From: Frankia sp. QA3
GTDB lineage: Bacteria > Actinomycetota > Actinomycetes > Frankiales > Frankiaceae
DNA: 64,000 nt
NCBI RefSeq assembly: GCF_000262465.1
Contig: NZ_CM001489.1
Coordinates: forward strand, 6,331,605-6,395,604
Direction of reading: 5' to 3'
In this document: piece by piece, positions 27,137-37,762 of the stretch
Position numbering within the stretch: the stretch's first letter is position 1
Layout of the letters: the number at the start of each line of letters is the position of its first letter
The notes under the pieces: generated by a model
The model's input: only the letters and a program-made list of their open reading frames with translations
Databases searched by the model: none
Told to the model about the DNA's origin: nothing
Translations under genes and position numbers: made by a program

Positions 27137-27688
27137 GTGACCGATACCACCGGCAATGTCGGGAGGCGGCCGACCAGGGCCGATGAGGCCCGGTTCTGGG
27201 CGCTTGTCGAGTCGGCCTGGGAAAGCCTGGGCGCCGAGCCGGCGGCACTGCGCCGGGCCCTAGTCGAGCGGACGCCCGGATCCGGCGACACGGACCTGTG
27301 CACCGTGGGCGACTGGCTTGATCCGTTCCTTGATCCGTTCCTTGACAACCTTCGCGACCTCTGCGCGCAGGCGTCAAGCCAGGACCTGGCCGACCTCGAC
27401 CGGGTGGTCGAACGAAAGCTCTACGAGATCGACCGGTCCGACATCCACGAGGCGACCGACGGCTCGGACGACGGGTTCCTGTACTGCCGGGGCTTCATCG
27501 TCGCCCTCGGCCGCGAGTTCTACGAGGCCGTGAGCGCCGACCCCGCCGCGGCGATACTCGACGCCGAGTGCGAACGGATGTGCTATTTCTTCGCCCACCT
27601 GCACCGGGAGCGGTTCGGAGGCTGGCCGGACACCGGTTCGGGCATCTCCAGGGAATCCGCCAGCAACGCGGCCGGCTGGCGGGACTAG
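27137..27688 (+). CDS. DUF4240 domain protein
   Basis: A 183-aa cytoplasmic protein. The DUF4240 pattern is recognisable: ARFWALVESAW near the N-terminus and DGFLYCRGFIVALGREFYEA in the middle. Two adjacent copies of DPFL (WLDPFLDPFLDNL) come from an 18-bp-like duplication. GTG 27137 lies 6 nt after TACGAT, so it is probably leaderless. Function unknown. Confidence 0.8.
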   Translation: MTDTTGNVGRRPTRADEARFWALVESAWESLGAEPAALRRALVERTPGSGDTDLCTVGDWLDPFLDPFLDNLRDLCAQASSQDLADLDRVVERKLYEIDRSDIHEATDGSDDGFLYCRGFIVALGREFYEAVSADPAAAILDAECERMCYFFAHLHRERFGGWPDTGSGISRESASNAAGWRD

Positions 27689-27805
27689 ACCGGGCTGGCC
27701 GGGACGGGCAGGGCACCGCTGTCCCCAAGCCGGTGAACGAAGGCGGACGAGGGCGGAGTCCGCGTACGCCGCGAGGCCGGCCGGACGCCGCGGGTGGGCG
27801 ATCCG

Positions 27806-27860
27806 CGCTTCGTGCCCGGTCTGCCCTTCGTGTCCGGTCTGCCCTTCGTGCTGCGTCCGT
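27806..27860. repeat. 18-bp tandem repeat
   Basis: About three units of GCCCTTCGTGTCCGGTCT with changes. It lies in the 350-bp gap between the DUF4240 and DUF952 genes, which otherwise shows no gene. Confidence 0.75.
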
Positions 27861-28041
27861 GCTCCGGGGTTGGCACGGGCGGCTCAACATGGCCGGCCCG
27901 GACGGGCGGTGAGACGGGCGATCCGTGCGCAGCGCCCGCTCCCGCGGGGTACAAAACTGCCGCGGGACGCCGACCGGTCCGGGGCTGGCCGGGTCCGGGG
28001 CCGGCCGGATTCCGGCGTTGGCTGGATGCGGGAGAGGGCGG

Positions 28042-28533
28042 GTGGACGTGGCGGACGGCGACGAGCAGGCGCGGGACGATCGGGTGATCTGTCATCTGGT
28101 CGGGCGGGCCGCGTGGTCGGTCGGGGCGGCCGGGTATCGGCCGGCGAGCCTCGGCACCGAGGGATTCATCCACTTCTCCACCCCGGCGCAGGTCGTCGCC
28201 ACCGCCAACCGGTTCTACGCCGGCCGCGACGATCTGCTACTCGTCGTCGTCGACCCGGAGCGGCTCACCGCCTCCCTGCGCTGGGAGCCGCCCGCCGCTC
28301 CCGCGCCGGCGCAGCCCGCCACGGGCGGCGGCACGACGCCGGCCGCGGGCACCGCGCAGCCACCTGACAGCACGCCGCCGTCGGGGACCGTGCCCGTGAC
28401 CGTCGACGAGCCGGCGACGGGGGAGCTCTTCCCGCACCTGTACGGGCCGATCGACGCCGGAGCGGTCGCGGCGGTCGTTCCGTTCCCGCCGGGGCCGGAC
28501 GGCTCGTTCAGCGTTCCGCCCACCCTCTGGTGA
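28042..28533 (+). CDS. DUF952 family protein with an insertion
   Basis: A 163-aa protein. ICHLVGRAAW, EGFIHFSTPAQVVATANRF and LFPHLYGPID are the DUF952 signatures. A Pro/Thr/Ala-rich insert of about 40 residues splits the domain before the LFPHLYG strand; the standard domain is about 110 aa. GTG 28042 has GGGAGAGGG upstream (28030-28038); GTG 28048 also fits. It ends by overlapping the convergent glycosylase gene by 26 bp. Biochemical role unknown. Confidence 0.85.
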   Translation: MDVADGDEQARDDRVICHLVGRAAWSVGAAGYRPASLGTEGFIHFSTPAQVVATANRFYAGRDDLLLVVVDPERLTASLRWEPPAAPAPAQPATGGGTTPAAGTAQPPDSTPPSGTVPVTVDEPATGELFPHLYGPIDAGAVAAVVPFPPGPDGSFSVPPTLW

Positions 28534-29647
28534 TCTCTAGCCAGCACACCGTGCCGGCCCAGCGGCCGAAGCGGGCGTAGCGGGCGCGGATCTCCCGCTC
28601 GCCCGCCGGGCCGGGCAGGCCCACGAGTTCGCCGACGCGGGCTTTGGCCCAGGCGTCGAGGGCAAGCCCGCGCGGGCGGCCGAGCAGGCCGAGCAGCCCG
28701 TCGGCGCTGAAGGGGCCGAAGCCGGAAAGGGCGCGAATCTCTGCGGCGACCTCGTCGTCGCGCGGGCCGCGCGGGCCCCGGTCCCACCAGCGTTCGACGT
28801 CGAGGGTGCCGGCGTCGATGCGCTGGGCGAGGATGGCCAGCGACCCGGCACGGTAGCCCCAGCCTGCCCGGTCGCGCAGGATCTCGGGGCCACGCTCGGC
28901 GACGCCGCGAGCGACCGCCGCCGCGTCCGGGAACGCCCGTTCCCCGGCCGGGCCGCGCCCGCCGAACAGTTCCACCAGCGCGGCGAGCATCGACCGGGTC
29001 CGGGCCAGCGCGGCGTTCGTCGCGGCGAGTGCGCGGACCAGGTCCTCCCAGATACTCGGGGAACGCAGCAGCCGGCCATGGCCGCCGGCCGCGATCCAGG
29101 CGAGGTCCGGCTCGCCGGCCAGCGCCGCGTACAGGTCGGCGAGGTCGTCGTCGAGGGCGAGCGAGTGCCGCACCTGGCGGTAGATTGCCTCCCGGTCGGC
29201 GTCACCGCCGGCCGTCCGCCCCCAGCTGACGACCAGATGCGGACCGACGCCACCCGGCAGCGCGTCGCCCGGCGCCCCGCCGCGCGGCCCGCCGCGGATC
29301 GCCGGGGCGGTGGGGTCCGGGGCGGTGGAGTCAGGGACGGTGGGACCCAGGGCGGTGGAGCCCAGGGCGGTGGGGGCCGGGACGGTGCGGGTCGTGGCCT
29401 CGCGGACGGTGACGGTCAGCGGCCCGGCCTGCGGGGTGGCCAGGACGCGATGCCATTCGCCGCGGTCGATGTCGAAGCACGACGGCCCGAGCCCGCTCGC
29501 CGCGTGGCTGAGCGCCACCGCGGGCAGCCTGAAGCCGGGCGGCAGCGGGCCAAGGCGCAGCGTCCCGGCGCGGGGGAGGTCCGCGCCGGCCGGGAGCCGG
29601 CCGAACCGGCCGCCGGCGCGGATCTCCGCCGCCGCCTGCGCGCCCAC
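28508..29647 (-). CDS. HhH-GPD base-excision DNA glycosylase
   Basis: A 379-aa protein of the AlkA/OGG superfamily. The helix-hairpin-helix is LSGFGPFSADGLL with the catalytic Asp just after it (LALDAW). The Lys of bifunctional glycosylase/lyases is not at its usual place, so monofunctional removal of a damaged base is more likely. The N-terminal half is a divergent beta domain with a repeated Pro/Thr/Ala segment (15-bp DNA repeats at about 29310-29375). GTG 29647 has an excellent GGAGGTGAT site upstream. Lesion specificity unknown. Confidence 0.82.
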   Translation of the reverse strand: MGAQAAAEIRAGGRFGRLPAGADLPRAGTLRLGPLPPGFRLPAVALSHAASGLGPSCFDIDRGEWHRVLATPQAGPLTVTVREATTRTVPAPTALGSTALGPTVPDSTAPDPTAPAIRGGPRGGAPGDALPGGVGPHLVVSWGRTAGGDADREAIYRQVRHSLALDDDLADLYAALAGEPDLAWIAAGGHGRLLRSPSIWEDLVRALAATNAALARTRSMLAALVELFGGRGPAGERAFPDAAAVARGVAERGPEILRDRAGWGYRAGSLAILAQRIDAGTLDVERWWDRGPRGPRDDEVAAEIRALSGFGPFSADGLLGLLGRPRGLALDAWAKARVGELVGLPGPAGEREIRARYARFGRWAGTVCWLEITRGWAER

Positions 29648-29703
29648 AGCCCGCGATCACCTCCGTCGTCCGCCTGGGGTGATCCTGCCGCAGAACGGAT
29701 CAG

Positions 29704-30003
29704 TCAGTACGACACGCCCGCCGAGTAGAGGATCTGGGAGATCTTCCGGGCCAGGGCGACGTCCAGCTCGGTGACGCCGCCGACGGAGTGCGTCCAGACC
29801 GTGAACGTCGTGGTCCCCGGGCCGCGGTCGATCACCGGGTGGTGATCCATCTCGTCGGCGGCACGCATCACCTCGGCGATGATCGCGTCGGCCTCGTCGC
29901 CGTCGACCATGATCTGCAGTTGGATGCGGTCGGCGTCGCCGAGCCAGCCGGGAAGCGACGCCAGGGCGTCCGCGACCTCGGCGCTGTCCAGTTTGGTCGG
30001 CAT
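29704..30003 (-). CDS. 4a-hydroxytetrahydrobiopterin dehydratase (PCD family)
   Basis: A 99-aa pterin-4a-carbinolamine dehydratase. MDHHPVIDRG and TVWTHSVGGVTELDVALA match the active-site His pair and the C-terminal signature. ATG 30003 has GAGGGCAGC before it. Bacteria without phenylalanine hydroxylase also carry this family and may use it for molybdopterin or folate-type pterins; no partner gene is visible here. Start codon 30003 is convergent with nothing nearby; the gene is divergent from mutT. Confidence 0.92.
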   Translation of the reverse strand: MPTKLDSAEVADALASLPGWLGDADRIQLQIMVDGDEADAIIAEVMRAADEMDHHPVIDRGPGTTTFTVWTHSVGGVTELDVALARKISQILYSAGVSY

Positions 30004-30242
30004 GCTGCTGCCCTCCGTCTTCGGGCCCGGCGGTCCGGCGACCACGGGCCGGGGTCGACTCGCTGTGTGCCTAGCCGCTCGTGGGATGGTCGCCGCGGCG
30101 GCGCGCCGGACCGGGATTCGATCCGTCGCCGTCGCAGCTCCCGCACCAGGTCGACTGCTGTCAGGTGGCCCGAACGGGCCATCCGACCCGAACCGCTGGT
30201 ATCCGATCCGTCGGCGGCCGGAGTCTGGGAGAGTCCGGCACC

Positions 30243-30770
30243 ATGAATGCGGATGTGGGCGGCCCGCGTGCCGGCGCTCCTACCCCGCCGGAACGGGGCG
30301 CAACGTCCGGGGATCAGACCGACGCCGGCGCGCCGGCCGTGCCGGCTGCGGCGCGGGGCCGGGTGGTCGTCGCGGTCGCCCTCCTCGACGACGAGCGCCG
30401 GGTGCTGGCCGCCCGGCGCCGGGAGCCGCCGGCCTACGCCGGCATGTGGGAGTTCCCCGGCGGCAAGGTCGAGCCGGGCGAGGACGAGCTCGACGCGCTC
30501 GTGCGGGAGTGCCGCGAGGAGCTCGACGTCGAGATCGAGGTCGGCCCGCCGCTGGGCGAGGTGGGCCTGGCGAGCCCGGGGTGGATCCTGCGGGTCTGGT
30601 TCGGGCGGGTGACCGGGCGCAGCCCCCGCCTGCTCGATCATGACGAGCTGCGCTGGCTGGCCGCCGCCGAGCTCGACGACGTCCGCTGGATGCCGGCGGA
30701 CGGCCCACTGGTCGAGAGGCTCCGCCAGGCGCTGACCGGCCCGGAGCCGGTCCGCTGGCCACCCCCCTGA
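30243..30770 (+). CDS. MutT-type Nudix hydrolase
   Basis: A 175-aa protein with an intact Nudix box: GGKVEPGEDELDALVRECREEL, all catalytic Glu present. WEFPGGKVE and the YAGMWEFP context are typical of 8-oxo-dGTP hydrolases of the MutT group. The N-terminal 40 residues are low-complexity. ATG 30243 follows CGGCACC with no strong ribosome site. It is followed by repeat element copy 2. Confidence 0.88.
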   Translation: MNADVGGPRAGAPTPPERGATSGDQTDAGAPAVPAAARGRVVVAVALLDDERRVLAARRREPPAYAGMWEFPGGKVEPGEDELDALVRECREELDVEIEVGPPLGEVGLASPGWILRVWFGRVTGRSPRLLDHDELRWLAAAELDDVRWMPADGPLVERLRQALTGPEPVRWPPP

Positions 30771-30810
30771 CCACCCCCGAGCCCTGACCGGACCCCGAGC
30801 CCCGGCCCTT

Positions 30811-30864
30811 CCTTGCTGATCCGGAGGCTTTGGTGTCCGATTTATCCCTCTGGATAAGCGGGGG
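30811..30864. repeat. Intergenic hairpin element, copy 2
   Basis: Same order as copy 1: TCCGGAGGCTTTGGTGTCC, then GATTTATCCCTCTGGATAAG. The inner arms ATCCGGAGG/CCTCTGGAT pair with one G-U. Outer positions differ from copy 1, but most still pair, some through wobbles. It lies 40 bp after the mutT stop. Confidence 0.8.
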
Positions 30865-31086
30865 AGGCGGCCGCTGGAGGTGCGACGAGGCGGCAGCGTC
30901 CGGGGTCGGGGCGGGGCGGCGGGGGTGGGTGGCTGTGGTGGGCCGGCCACGGCGGGGCGAGGTGTCCGTACCATGGGCAGTGGCACGGACGTCGCCAGTG
31001 CCCGATCTGGCGGGCGCGTCGTCGTGCCTCGGCGTCGGCGCCGTGGCGAAAGTTGCGCCATGACGCTCGCGTCACCGGTTCCATGC

Positions 31087-31109
31087 GGCACCGTCGTTCG
31101 CACGGTGCC
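31087..31109 (+). promoter_or_regulatory. Hairpin in the typA leader
   Basis: GGCACCGT at 31087-31094 pairs with ACGGTGCC at 31102-31109 (7-nt loop), 54 nt before the typA GTG. It could be a leader hairpin; no known riboswitch is recognised. Confidence 0.35.
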
Positions 31110-31162
31110 GTCGTCGTTGTTGCGGGGTTGAGAGCCCCACGTCCGCCCCGGAGCGCCCCACC

Positions 31163-32998
<1,836 letters not shown>

Positions 32999-33103
32999 CC
33001 TCTCGCGCGATCACGCCTCGTCGCCGCGCGGCCCGGCGGCCGCCGCGTGGCTCATGGGGTCGCCGTGTCCGCCGCGGGCGGACGCGGGGCCGGCCTCGCC
33101 GGG

Positions 33104-33178
33104 CGGGGTCTGTGGCCGGGCGGGGTCTGTGGCCGGGCGGGGTCTGTGGCCGGAACGGGGTCTGTGGCCGGAACGGGC
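33104..33178. repeat. 17-bp tandem repeat before the mshB promoter
   Basis: Four units of CGGGGTCTGTGGCCGGG (the last two with A changes and a 1-base insertion). The array ends just before the TAGGGT -10 box of mshB at 33181. Confidence 0.88.
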
Positions 33179-33193
33179 CGTAGGGTCGGGAAG

Positions 33194-34132
33194 GTGACGT
33201 CTGCTACCACGCCGTCGACCCCGCCCAGCCCGCCGGCCGCCCGCCGGCTGATGTTCGTCCACGCGCACCCCGACGACGAGGTGATCTCCACGGGGATCAC
33301 GATCGCCTCCTACGCCGCGGCCCCGGACACGTCCGTCACCCTCGTGACCTGCACGTTGGGGGAGGAGGGGGAGGTGCTGGTGCCCGAGCTGATCAATCTG
33401 CGGGCGGACCGCGGCGACCAGCTCGGTGGCTACCGGATCGGCGAGCTCGCCGGGTCCTGCGCCGCGCTCGGCATCACCGACCAGCGTTTCCTCGGCGGCC
33501 CGGGCCGCTGGCGGGACAGCGGCATGATCGGCACCCCGGCGAACGACCATCCCCGCTGCCTGTGGCGGGCCGACCTGGACGAGGCCACGGCCGCGCTGGT
33601 CCGGATCGTCCGCGACGTCCGGCCGCACGTGCTGGTCAGCTACGACTCGAACGGCGGCTACGGGCATCCCGACCACATCCGGGCCCACCAGGTCACCGCG
33701 CGGGCCTTCACCGACGCCGCCGACCCGGCGTTTGCCCCGGGCACCGGCGAGCCCTGGCAGGTCGCCAAGCGCTACGAGACGGCGATGCCCCGCTCGCGCG
33801 CCGTCGCGGGTTTCGAGCACTTCCGCGACTCCGACGATCAGAACAACCCCTTCGCCGGCCTGAAGTCCGTCGACGACATAGCGCTGACGCTCGTCGACGA
33901 CGCCGACATCACCGCCGAGATCTCCGCGCCCGAGTTCTTCGACGCCAAGATCGCCGCGATGCGGGCGCACCGGACCCAGATGGCCGTCGACGGCTTCTTC
34001 TTCGCCCTCGCCGACGGCATCGGCCAGCGGGCGTGGGGCGTGGAGCACTTCGTGCTCGCCGCGGGCACCCGTGGCCCGGGCTTCGGTCCCGACGGCCGCG
34101 AGCGGGACCTCCTCGCCGGCGTCACCTTCTGA
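33194..34132 (+). CDS. mshB: Mycothiol GlcNAc-Ins deacetylase
   Basis: Removes the acetyl group from GlcNAc-inositol in mycothiol synthesis. It is a zinc enzyme of the LmbE/PIG-L fold. VHAHPDDEVISTG (about 22-34) gives the zinc ligands and catalytic Asp; GYGHPDHIRAHQVT supplies the third His. Length 312 aa. GTG 33194 lies 7 nt after TAGGGT (33181-33186), so it is probably leaderless. Presence of mshB is strong support for an actinobacterial source. Confidence 0.95.
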   Translation: MTSATTPSTPPSPPAARRLMFVHAHPDDEVISTGITIASYAAAPDTSVTLVTCTLGEEGEVLVPELINLRADRGDQLGGYRIGELAGSCAALGITDQRFLGGPGRWRDSGMIGTPANDHPRCLWRADLDEATAALVRIVRDVRPHVLVSYDSNGGYGHPDHIRAHQVTARAFTDAADPAFAPGTGEPWQVAKRYETAMPRSRAVAGFEHFRDSDDQNNPFAGLKSVDDIALTLVDDADITAEISAPEFFDAKIAAMRAHRTQMAVDGFFFALADGIGQRAWGVEHFVLAAGTRGPGFGPDGRERDLLAGVTF

Positions 34133-34228
34133 CCATCCCGGGAATCCCGCCGCGTCCCGGACCGTTGGTGACCTCGTGCAGCGATGTAACGCTGTAATCA
34201 GTGCACGCACGGGTGTCCGGGAGGTCGG

Positions 34229-35206
34229 ATGCACGCCAGCAACGAGGGATACCCCAACCGGCCGGACGAGCCGCTGGACGCCTACTCGGCGGTCGTGACC
34301 CGGGTCGCCGCCACCCTGACCCCGTCGGTGGCCAGCCTGCGGGTGCGGACCCGGCGCGGTGCCGGGGCGGGATCGGCGGTGGTGTTCACCGACGACGGTT
34401 TCCTGCTGACCTCGGCGCACGTCGTCGAGGGACATCTCGGCGGTGGCGGCTCCCCGGTCGGGCTCGCCCAGTTCGCCGACGGGACCGAGCGCGAGTTCGA
34501 CGTCGTCGGCGCCGACCCGCTCTCCGACCTCGCCGTGCTGCGCGCCCGCGGGGCGACCCCGCGGGCCGCCGTCCTCGGCGACGCCGCCGGGCTGCGGGTC
34601 GGTCAGCTCGTCGTCGCCGTCGGCAACCCGCTGGGGCTGACCGGCAGCGTGACGGCCGGTGTCGTGAGCGCGCTCGGCCGGTCGCTGCCGACCCGTTCCG
34701 GCTCCGCGGTGCGGGTGGTGGACGAGGTCATCCAGACCGACGCGGCGCTGAACCCGGGCAACTCGGGCGGCGCGCTCAGTACGGCCGACGCCCGGGTGGT
34801 CGGGATCAACACCGCCGTCGCCGGGGTGGGGCTGGGGCTCGCCGTCCCCGTCAACGAGACGACCCGGAAGATCCTCGCCGCGCTCATGCGCGACGGCCGG
34901 GTGCGTCGGGCCTACCTCGGCGTGGCCGGGGTGCGTGCCCCGCTGCCGCCCGCCGTCGCGGAACGCACCGGCCAGAGCCACGGCGTCCGCCTGGCCGAGG
35001 TGGTGGTCGACAGCCCCGCCGGTGGCGCGGGCCTGTTCACCGGGGACCTCGTGCTGTCGGTGGGCGGGGTGCCCATCGTCACACCCGGCGATCTCCAGCG
35101 GCTGCTGACGGAGTCCACGATCGGCCGGCCGGTGGAGCTGACGGTCTGGCGGCGCGGCGCCCTGGTGGACGTCATCGTCGTCCCCCGGGAGCTCGTCACC
35201 ACCTGA
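34229..35206 (+). CDS. Trypsin-like serine protease with PDZ domain, no export signal
   Basis: A 325-aa HtrA/DegP-type protease. The catalytic triad is His64 (TSAHVV), Asp100 (LSDLAV) and Ser179 (NPGNSGGAL). A PDZ domain fills about residues 225-315. No signal peptide or membrane segment is seen at the N-terminus, so it may act in the cytoplasm, unlike most HtrA proteins. ATG 34229 has GGGAGG upstream. It is unrelated in function to mshB, although adjacent. Confidence 0.9.
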   Translation: MHASNEGYPNRPDEPLDAYSAVVTRVAATLTPSVASLRVRTRRGAGAGSAVVFTDDGFLLTSAHVVEGHLGGGGSPVGLAQFADGTEREFDVVGADPLSDLAVLRARGATPRAAVLGDAAGLRVGQLVVAVGNPLGLTGSVTAGVVSALGRSLPTRSGSAVRVVDEVIQTDAALNPGNSGGALSTADARVVGINTAVAGVGLGLAVPVNETTRKILAALMRDGRVRRAYLGVAGVRAPLPPAVAERTGQSHGVRLAEVVVDSPAGGAGLFTGDLVLSVGGVPIVTPGDLQRLLTESTIGRPVELTVWRRGALVDVIVVPRELVTT

Positions 35207-35386
35207 TCCCGGCGACGTCGGGACCGCCTCGTTCGCCCGGCCGGCCCCCCGCAGGCGCGCAGGCCGCCCGGGCGGGGGCCGGCCCGGTGGGGCGAGGGCG
35301 TGGCCGGCGTCGCAATCCGCCGCCCGGCAGGGGAGACGGTCGGACTGCCCGGGCGGTTCCCGCGCGTCATGTCCTACTGTCGGACC

Positions 35387-36055
35387 ATGCCCCGCCCCGG
35401 TACCGGTCCCCGTCGGACGCCGCCTTCGTCCCGGTCGTCCGAGTCGTCCCGGTCATCCCGACGGCCGGGGACGGGCCCGGTCCGGGGCGCCCTGTCCGGG
35501 GGCGGCGCCGCGGCCGGCGGGGCGCCGCAGCCGGCCGCAGGGAAGGGCGCGAAGGGCGCGAAGGGCTCGGCGGGGGTGAGCGGGGTGACCGGTTCGGTGG
35601 GTCCGGGCGGGAAAACGTGGCCGCCGGGCCGGCCCGGCACCGCGGCGCCGACGCCCGAACCGGAGCCGAGCCGGATCTTTCTCGGCGTTTCGTACGCGCT
35701 GGGTGTCGTCCTCGGCGTCGGACTGGGCCTCTACGGCGTCTTCCTCGTCCCCGACGGCCCCCGCCCGGGCGGCATGCTGCTGTCCGTCGGACTGCTGCTG
35801 GCGTTGGTGGGCAACGGGGCGGCGGCGTTGCTGCTGCGCTGGCTGACCGGCACCCGGCTGGGCCCGATGACGGTGCTGATCGGCTGGACCCCGGTGGTGC
35901 TGCTGCTCGCCGCCTCCCGCCCCGAGGGGGACCTGCTGCTGCGCTCCAGCGCCACCGCCTACGCGTTCCTGCTGCTCGGCGGCCTGAGCCCGATCGTCGT
36001 CGCCGTCCTCGGCGGAGCGCGCCGCGGGCTCACCGCGATCCCGCCCCCGCGCTGA
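35387..36055 (+). CDS. DUF6113-type membrane protein
   Basis: A 222-aa protein. The first 95 residues are Ser/Gly/Pro/Lys-rich and disordered; about four membrane helices follow (FLGVSYALGVVLGVGLGLYG and later segments). This layout fits the actinobacterial DUF6113 family found near mshB. ATG 35387 lies 6 nt after TACTGT (35375-35380), so it is probably leaderless. Function unknown. Confidence 0.75.
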   Translation: MPRPGTGPRRTPPSSRSSESSRSSRRPGTGPVRGALSGGGAAAGGAPQPAAGKGAKGAKGSAGVSGVTGSVGPGGKTWPPGRPGTAAPTPEPEPSRIFLGVSYALGVVLGVGLGLYGVFLVPDGPRPGGMLLSVGLLLALVGNGAAALLLRWLTGTRLGPMTVLIGWTPVVLLLAASRPEGDLLLRSSATAYAFLLLGGLSPIVVAVLGGARRGLTAIPPPR

Positions 36056-36105
36056 CCGGCGCCAGCGCGTTCCCGGCCGTACCGGCGTGCGCCCGCATCG
36101 ACGGA

Positions 36106-36150
36106 ACGTCAGAACACCACGCGAATGTCAGAACACTGTGCGAGATGTCA
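36106..36150 (+). promoter_or_regulatory. 19-bp direct repeat upstream of flavin reductase
   Basis: ACGTCAGAACACCACGCGA (36106-36124) and ATGTCAGAACACTGTGCGA (36125-36143), then GATGTCA. Two head-to-tail copies with a 19-bp period, about 55 bp before the gene -10 box, look like an operator for a regulator binding direct repeats. Confidence 0.5.
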
Positions 36151-36204
36151 CCGGCTCCGGCGTCCGGGAGCGCAGCAGGGGATCGCGGCGGTAGCGTGAG
36201 CCGG

Positions 36205-36795
36205 GTGGGCAGCCTGTCGCAGGAGATCCGCAGTGGTCCACCCGCCGCCCGGGCACCCCTGGATGCGGGTGATTTCCGCCGGGCGGTCGGTAGGTTCGCC
36301 ACCGGTGTGACAGTTCTCACCACGGTTGCCGAGGGGCGTCATCTCGGCATGACGGCGAACTCCTTCGTCTCGGTTTCCCTCGACCCGTTGCTGGTGCTGA
36401 TCAGCATCCGCCGCGATGCCCGGTTCCACGACCCGCTGCTGGCCGCCGGGGTCTGGGGCGTCTCGGTGCTCGCCGCCGACATGACCGAGGCCTCGCGGTT
36501 CTTCGCCCAGCATGCGTACGACCACCCCGGCGACATGTTCGCCCAGTGGGCGCACACGATCGGGGCGCAGACCGGCGTCGTCCTGCTCGACGGCGCCCTG
36601 TCGGTCTTCGAGTGCCGGACGGTGTCGACCCATCCCGGCGGGGATCACACCCTGGTGATCGGCGAGGTGGTGTCGCTCGCGCAGCCTCGCAACGACGCCG
36701 GACCGCTCGTCTTCTTCGAGGGGAAGTACCTCGACACAGCCTCGTCCCGCGACGCGGTTCCCGCTCAGGACGGGGGCACGAAGCGGGTCAGTTGA
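36205..36795 (+). CDS. Flavin reductase family protein
   Basis: An FMN-binding split-barrel protein of 196 aa. DFRRAVGRFATGVTVLTT and GMTANSFVSVSLDPLLVLISI are the family signatures; the C-terminus has HTLVIGEV. Such proteins reduce FMN with NAD(P)H, often to feed a monooxygenase; no partner is visible. GTG 36205 lies 7 nt after TAGCGT (36192-36197). In-frame GTG 36196 and ATG 36145 are alternatives. The 3' end overlaps the convergent SirB1-like gene by 8 bp. Confidence 0.88.
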   Translation: MGSLSQEIRSGPPAARAPLDAGDFRRAVGRFATGVTVLTTVAEGRHLGMTANSFVSVSLDPLLVLISIRRDARFHDPLLAAGVWGVSVLAADMTEASRFFAQHAYDHPGDMFAQWAHTIGAQTGVVLLDGALSVFECRTVSTHPGGDHTLVIGEVVSLAQPRNDAGPLVFFEGKYLDTASSRDAVPAQDGGTKRVS

Positions 36796-37762
36796 GGCGG
36801 GCGCGGGCCGCGGCGGCGGCCTGGCGGGCGGCGGCGGCCGCAGCCGGTTCCACCGTGTCCACCGTGTCGGCGAAGGTCGTCAGGTCGATCGCGCCGCCGA
36901 GAAAGTCGCCCAGCCGCACGCGCAGCTCGCCGCGCTCCCGGCGCAGGCTCGCCGGGTGGTGGGGGAGCAGCAGCGAAAGCTCGACGGCCCACAGCCGGGT
37001 CCGCGGCGTGTCCGAACGGGCGGCGAGGATGCGGATGTTGCCGAGGATGCGGGTCAGCACGTCCCGGGGACTCATCGGGGCCAGGTGCGCCCGGTTGAAC
37101 GCGACCCCGGCGGCGCGGACCTTCGCCGCGGCGTCGTGGATCGTCAGCAGCCGGCCAGCCGCGAACGGGTCGACGAGCACGAAGTCCTCGGGCGAGCCGA
37201 CGGCGACGACGACATGCCCCGGCAGGCCGACCGGGTAGGCGGCGACCCCGAGCCGGTGGGCCACCTCCAGCCAGACGACGGAGAGCAGGATCGGCAGCCC
37301 CCGGCGGCGGCGCAGCACGTCGGGCAGCAACGAGGAGTGCAGGTCGTCGTAGTCGTCCTCGGAACCGGCGAAGCCGGCGTCCAGCCCGAGGGCCTCGTGC
37401 AGGGCCTCGGCCGCGGTCCGTGGATCAAGGGCGCCGAAGCGGCGCAGCTCGCCGAGGCGGCCGGCCGGGTCGGCGCCAGCCCCCGGCTGCCCCGCTCCGG
37501 CGCCACCGGCCGGCGGCGCCGGCGGCGCCGGCGGTGGCGTGCCGCGCTCCACCCTGGGGAACCCCCGGGTGGCGGTGGCCCGGGCGGCGAGCAGCGGGCG
37601 GGCGCGCGCGGCCAGCGCGTCCAAGGCCCCGAGGGTGGCCGCGGCGTCGGTGGCGTCGGCGGTCGCGTCCGCCTCGGCGGCGAGCAGGTGGCAGGCGACG
37701 GCCAGGTCGACGGGCTCGCGCCGGACGACCTCGGCGAACCGGCTGCGGCTGCGGGCGCTCAT
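36788..37762 (-). CDS. SirB1 / transglutaminase-like family protein
   Basis: A 324-aa protein. RRRRGLPILLSVVWLEVAHR followed by LGVAAYPVGLPGHVVVAV is the SirB1 hallmark, a transglutaminase-like fold that usually lacks a complete active site. A Pro/Ala-rich insert lies at about 75-100. Role unknown. ATG 37762 overlaps the stop of the upstream minus-strand gene in an ATGA arrangement, so the two are probably translated in series. Confidence 0.83.
   Translation of the reverse strand: MSARSRSRFAEVVRREPVDLAVACHLLAAEADATADATDAAATLGALDALAARARPLLAARATATRGFPRVERGTPPPAPPAPPAGGAGAGQPGAGADPAGRLGELRRFGALDPRTAAEALHEALGLDAGFAGSEDDYDDLHSSLLPDVLRRRRGLPILLSVVWLEVAHRLGVAAYPVGLPGHVVVAVGSPEDFVLVDPFAAGRLLTIHDAAAKVRAAGVAFNRAHLAPMSPRDVLTRILGNIRILAARSDTPRTRLWAVELSLLLPHHPASLRRERGELRVRLGDFLGGAIDLTTFADTVDTVEPAAAAAARQAAAAARARLN

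Noticed and set aside
34201..36204. Long N-terminal part of an 864-codon frame before the flavin reductase
   Set aside because: Overlaps the protease and DUF6113 genes out of frame; only the last 196 codons resemble a protein family.
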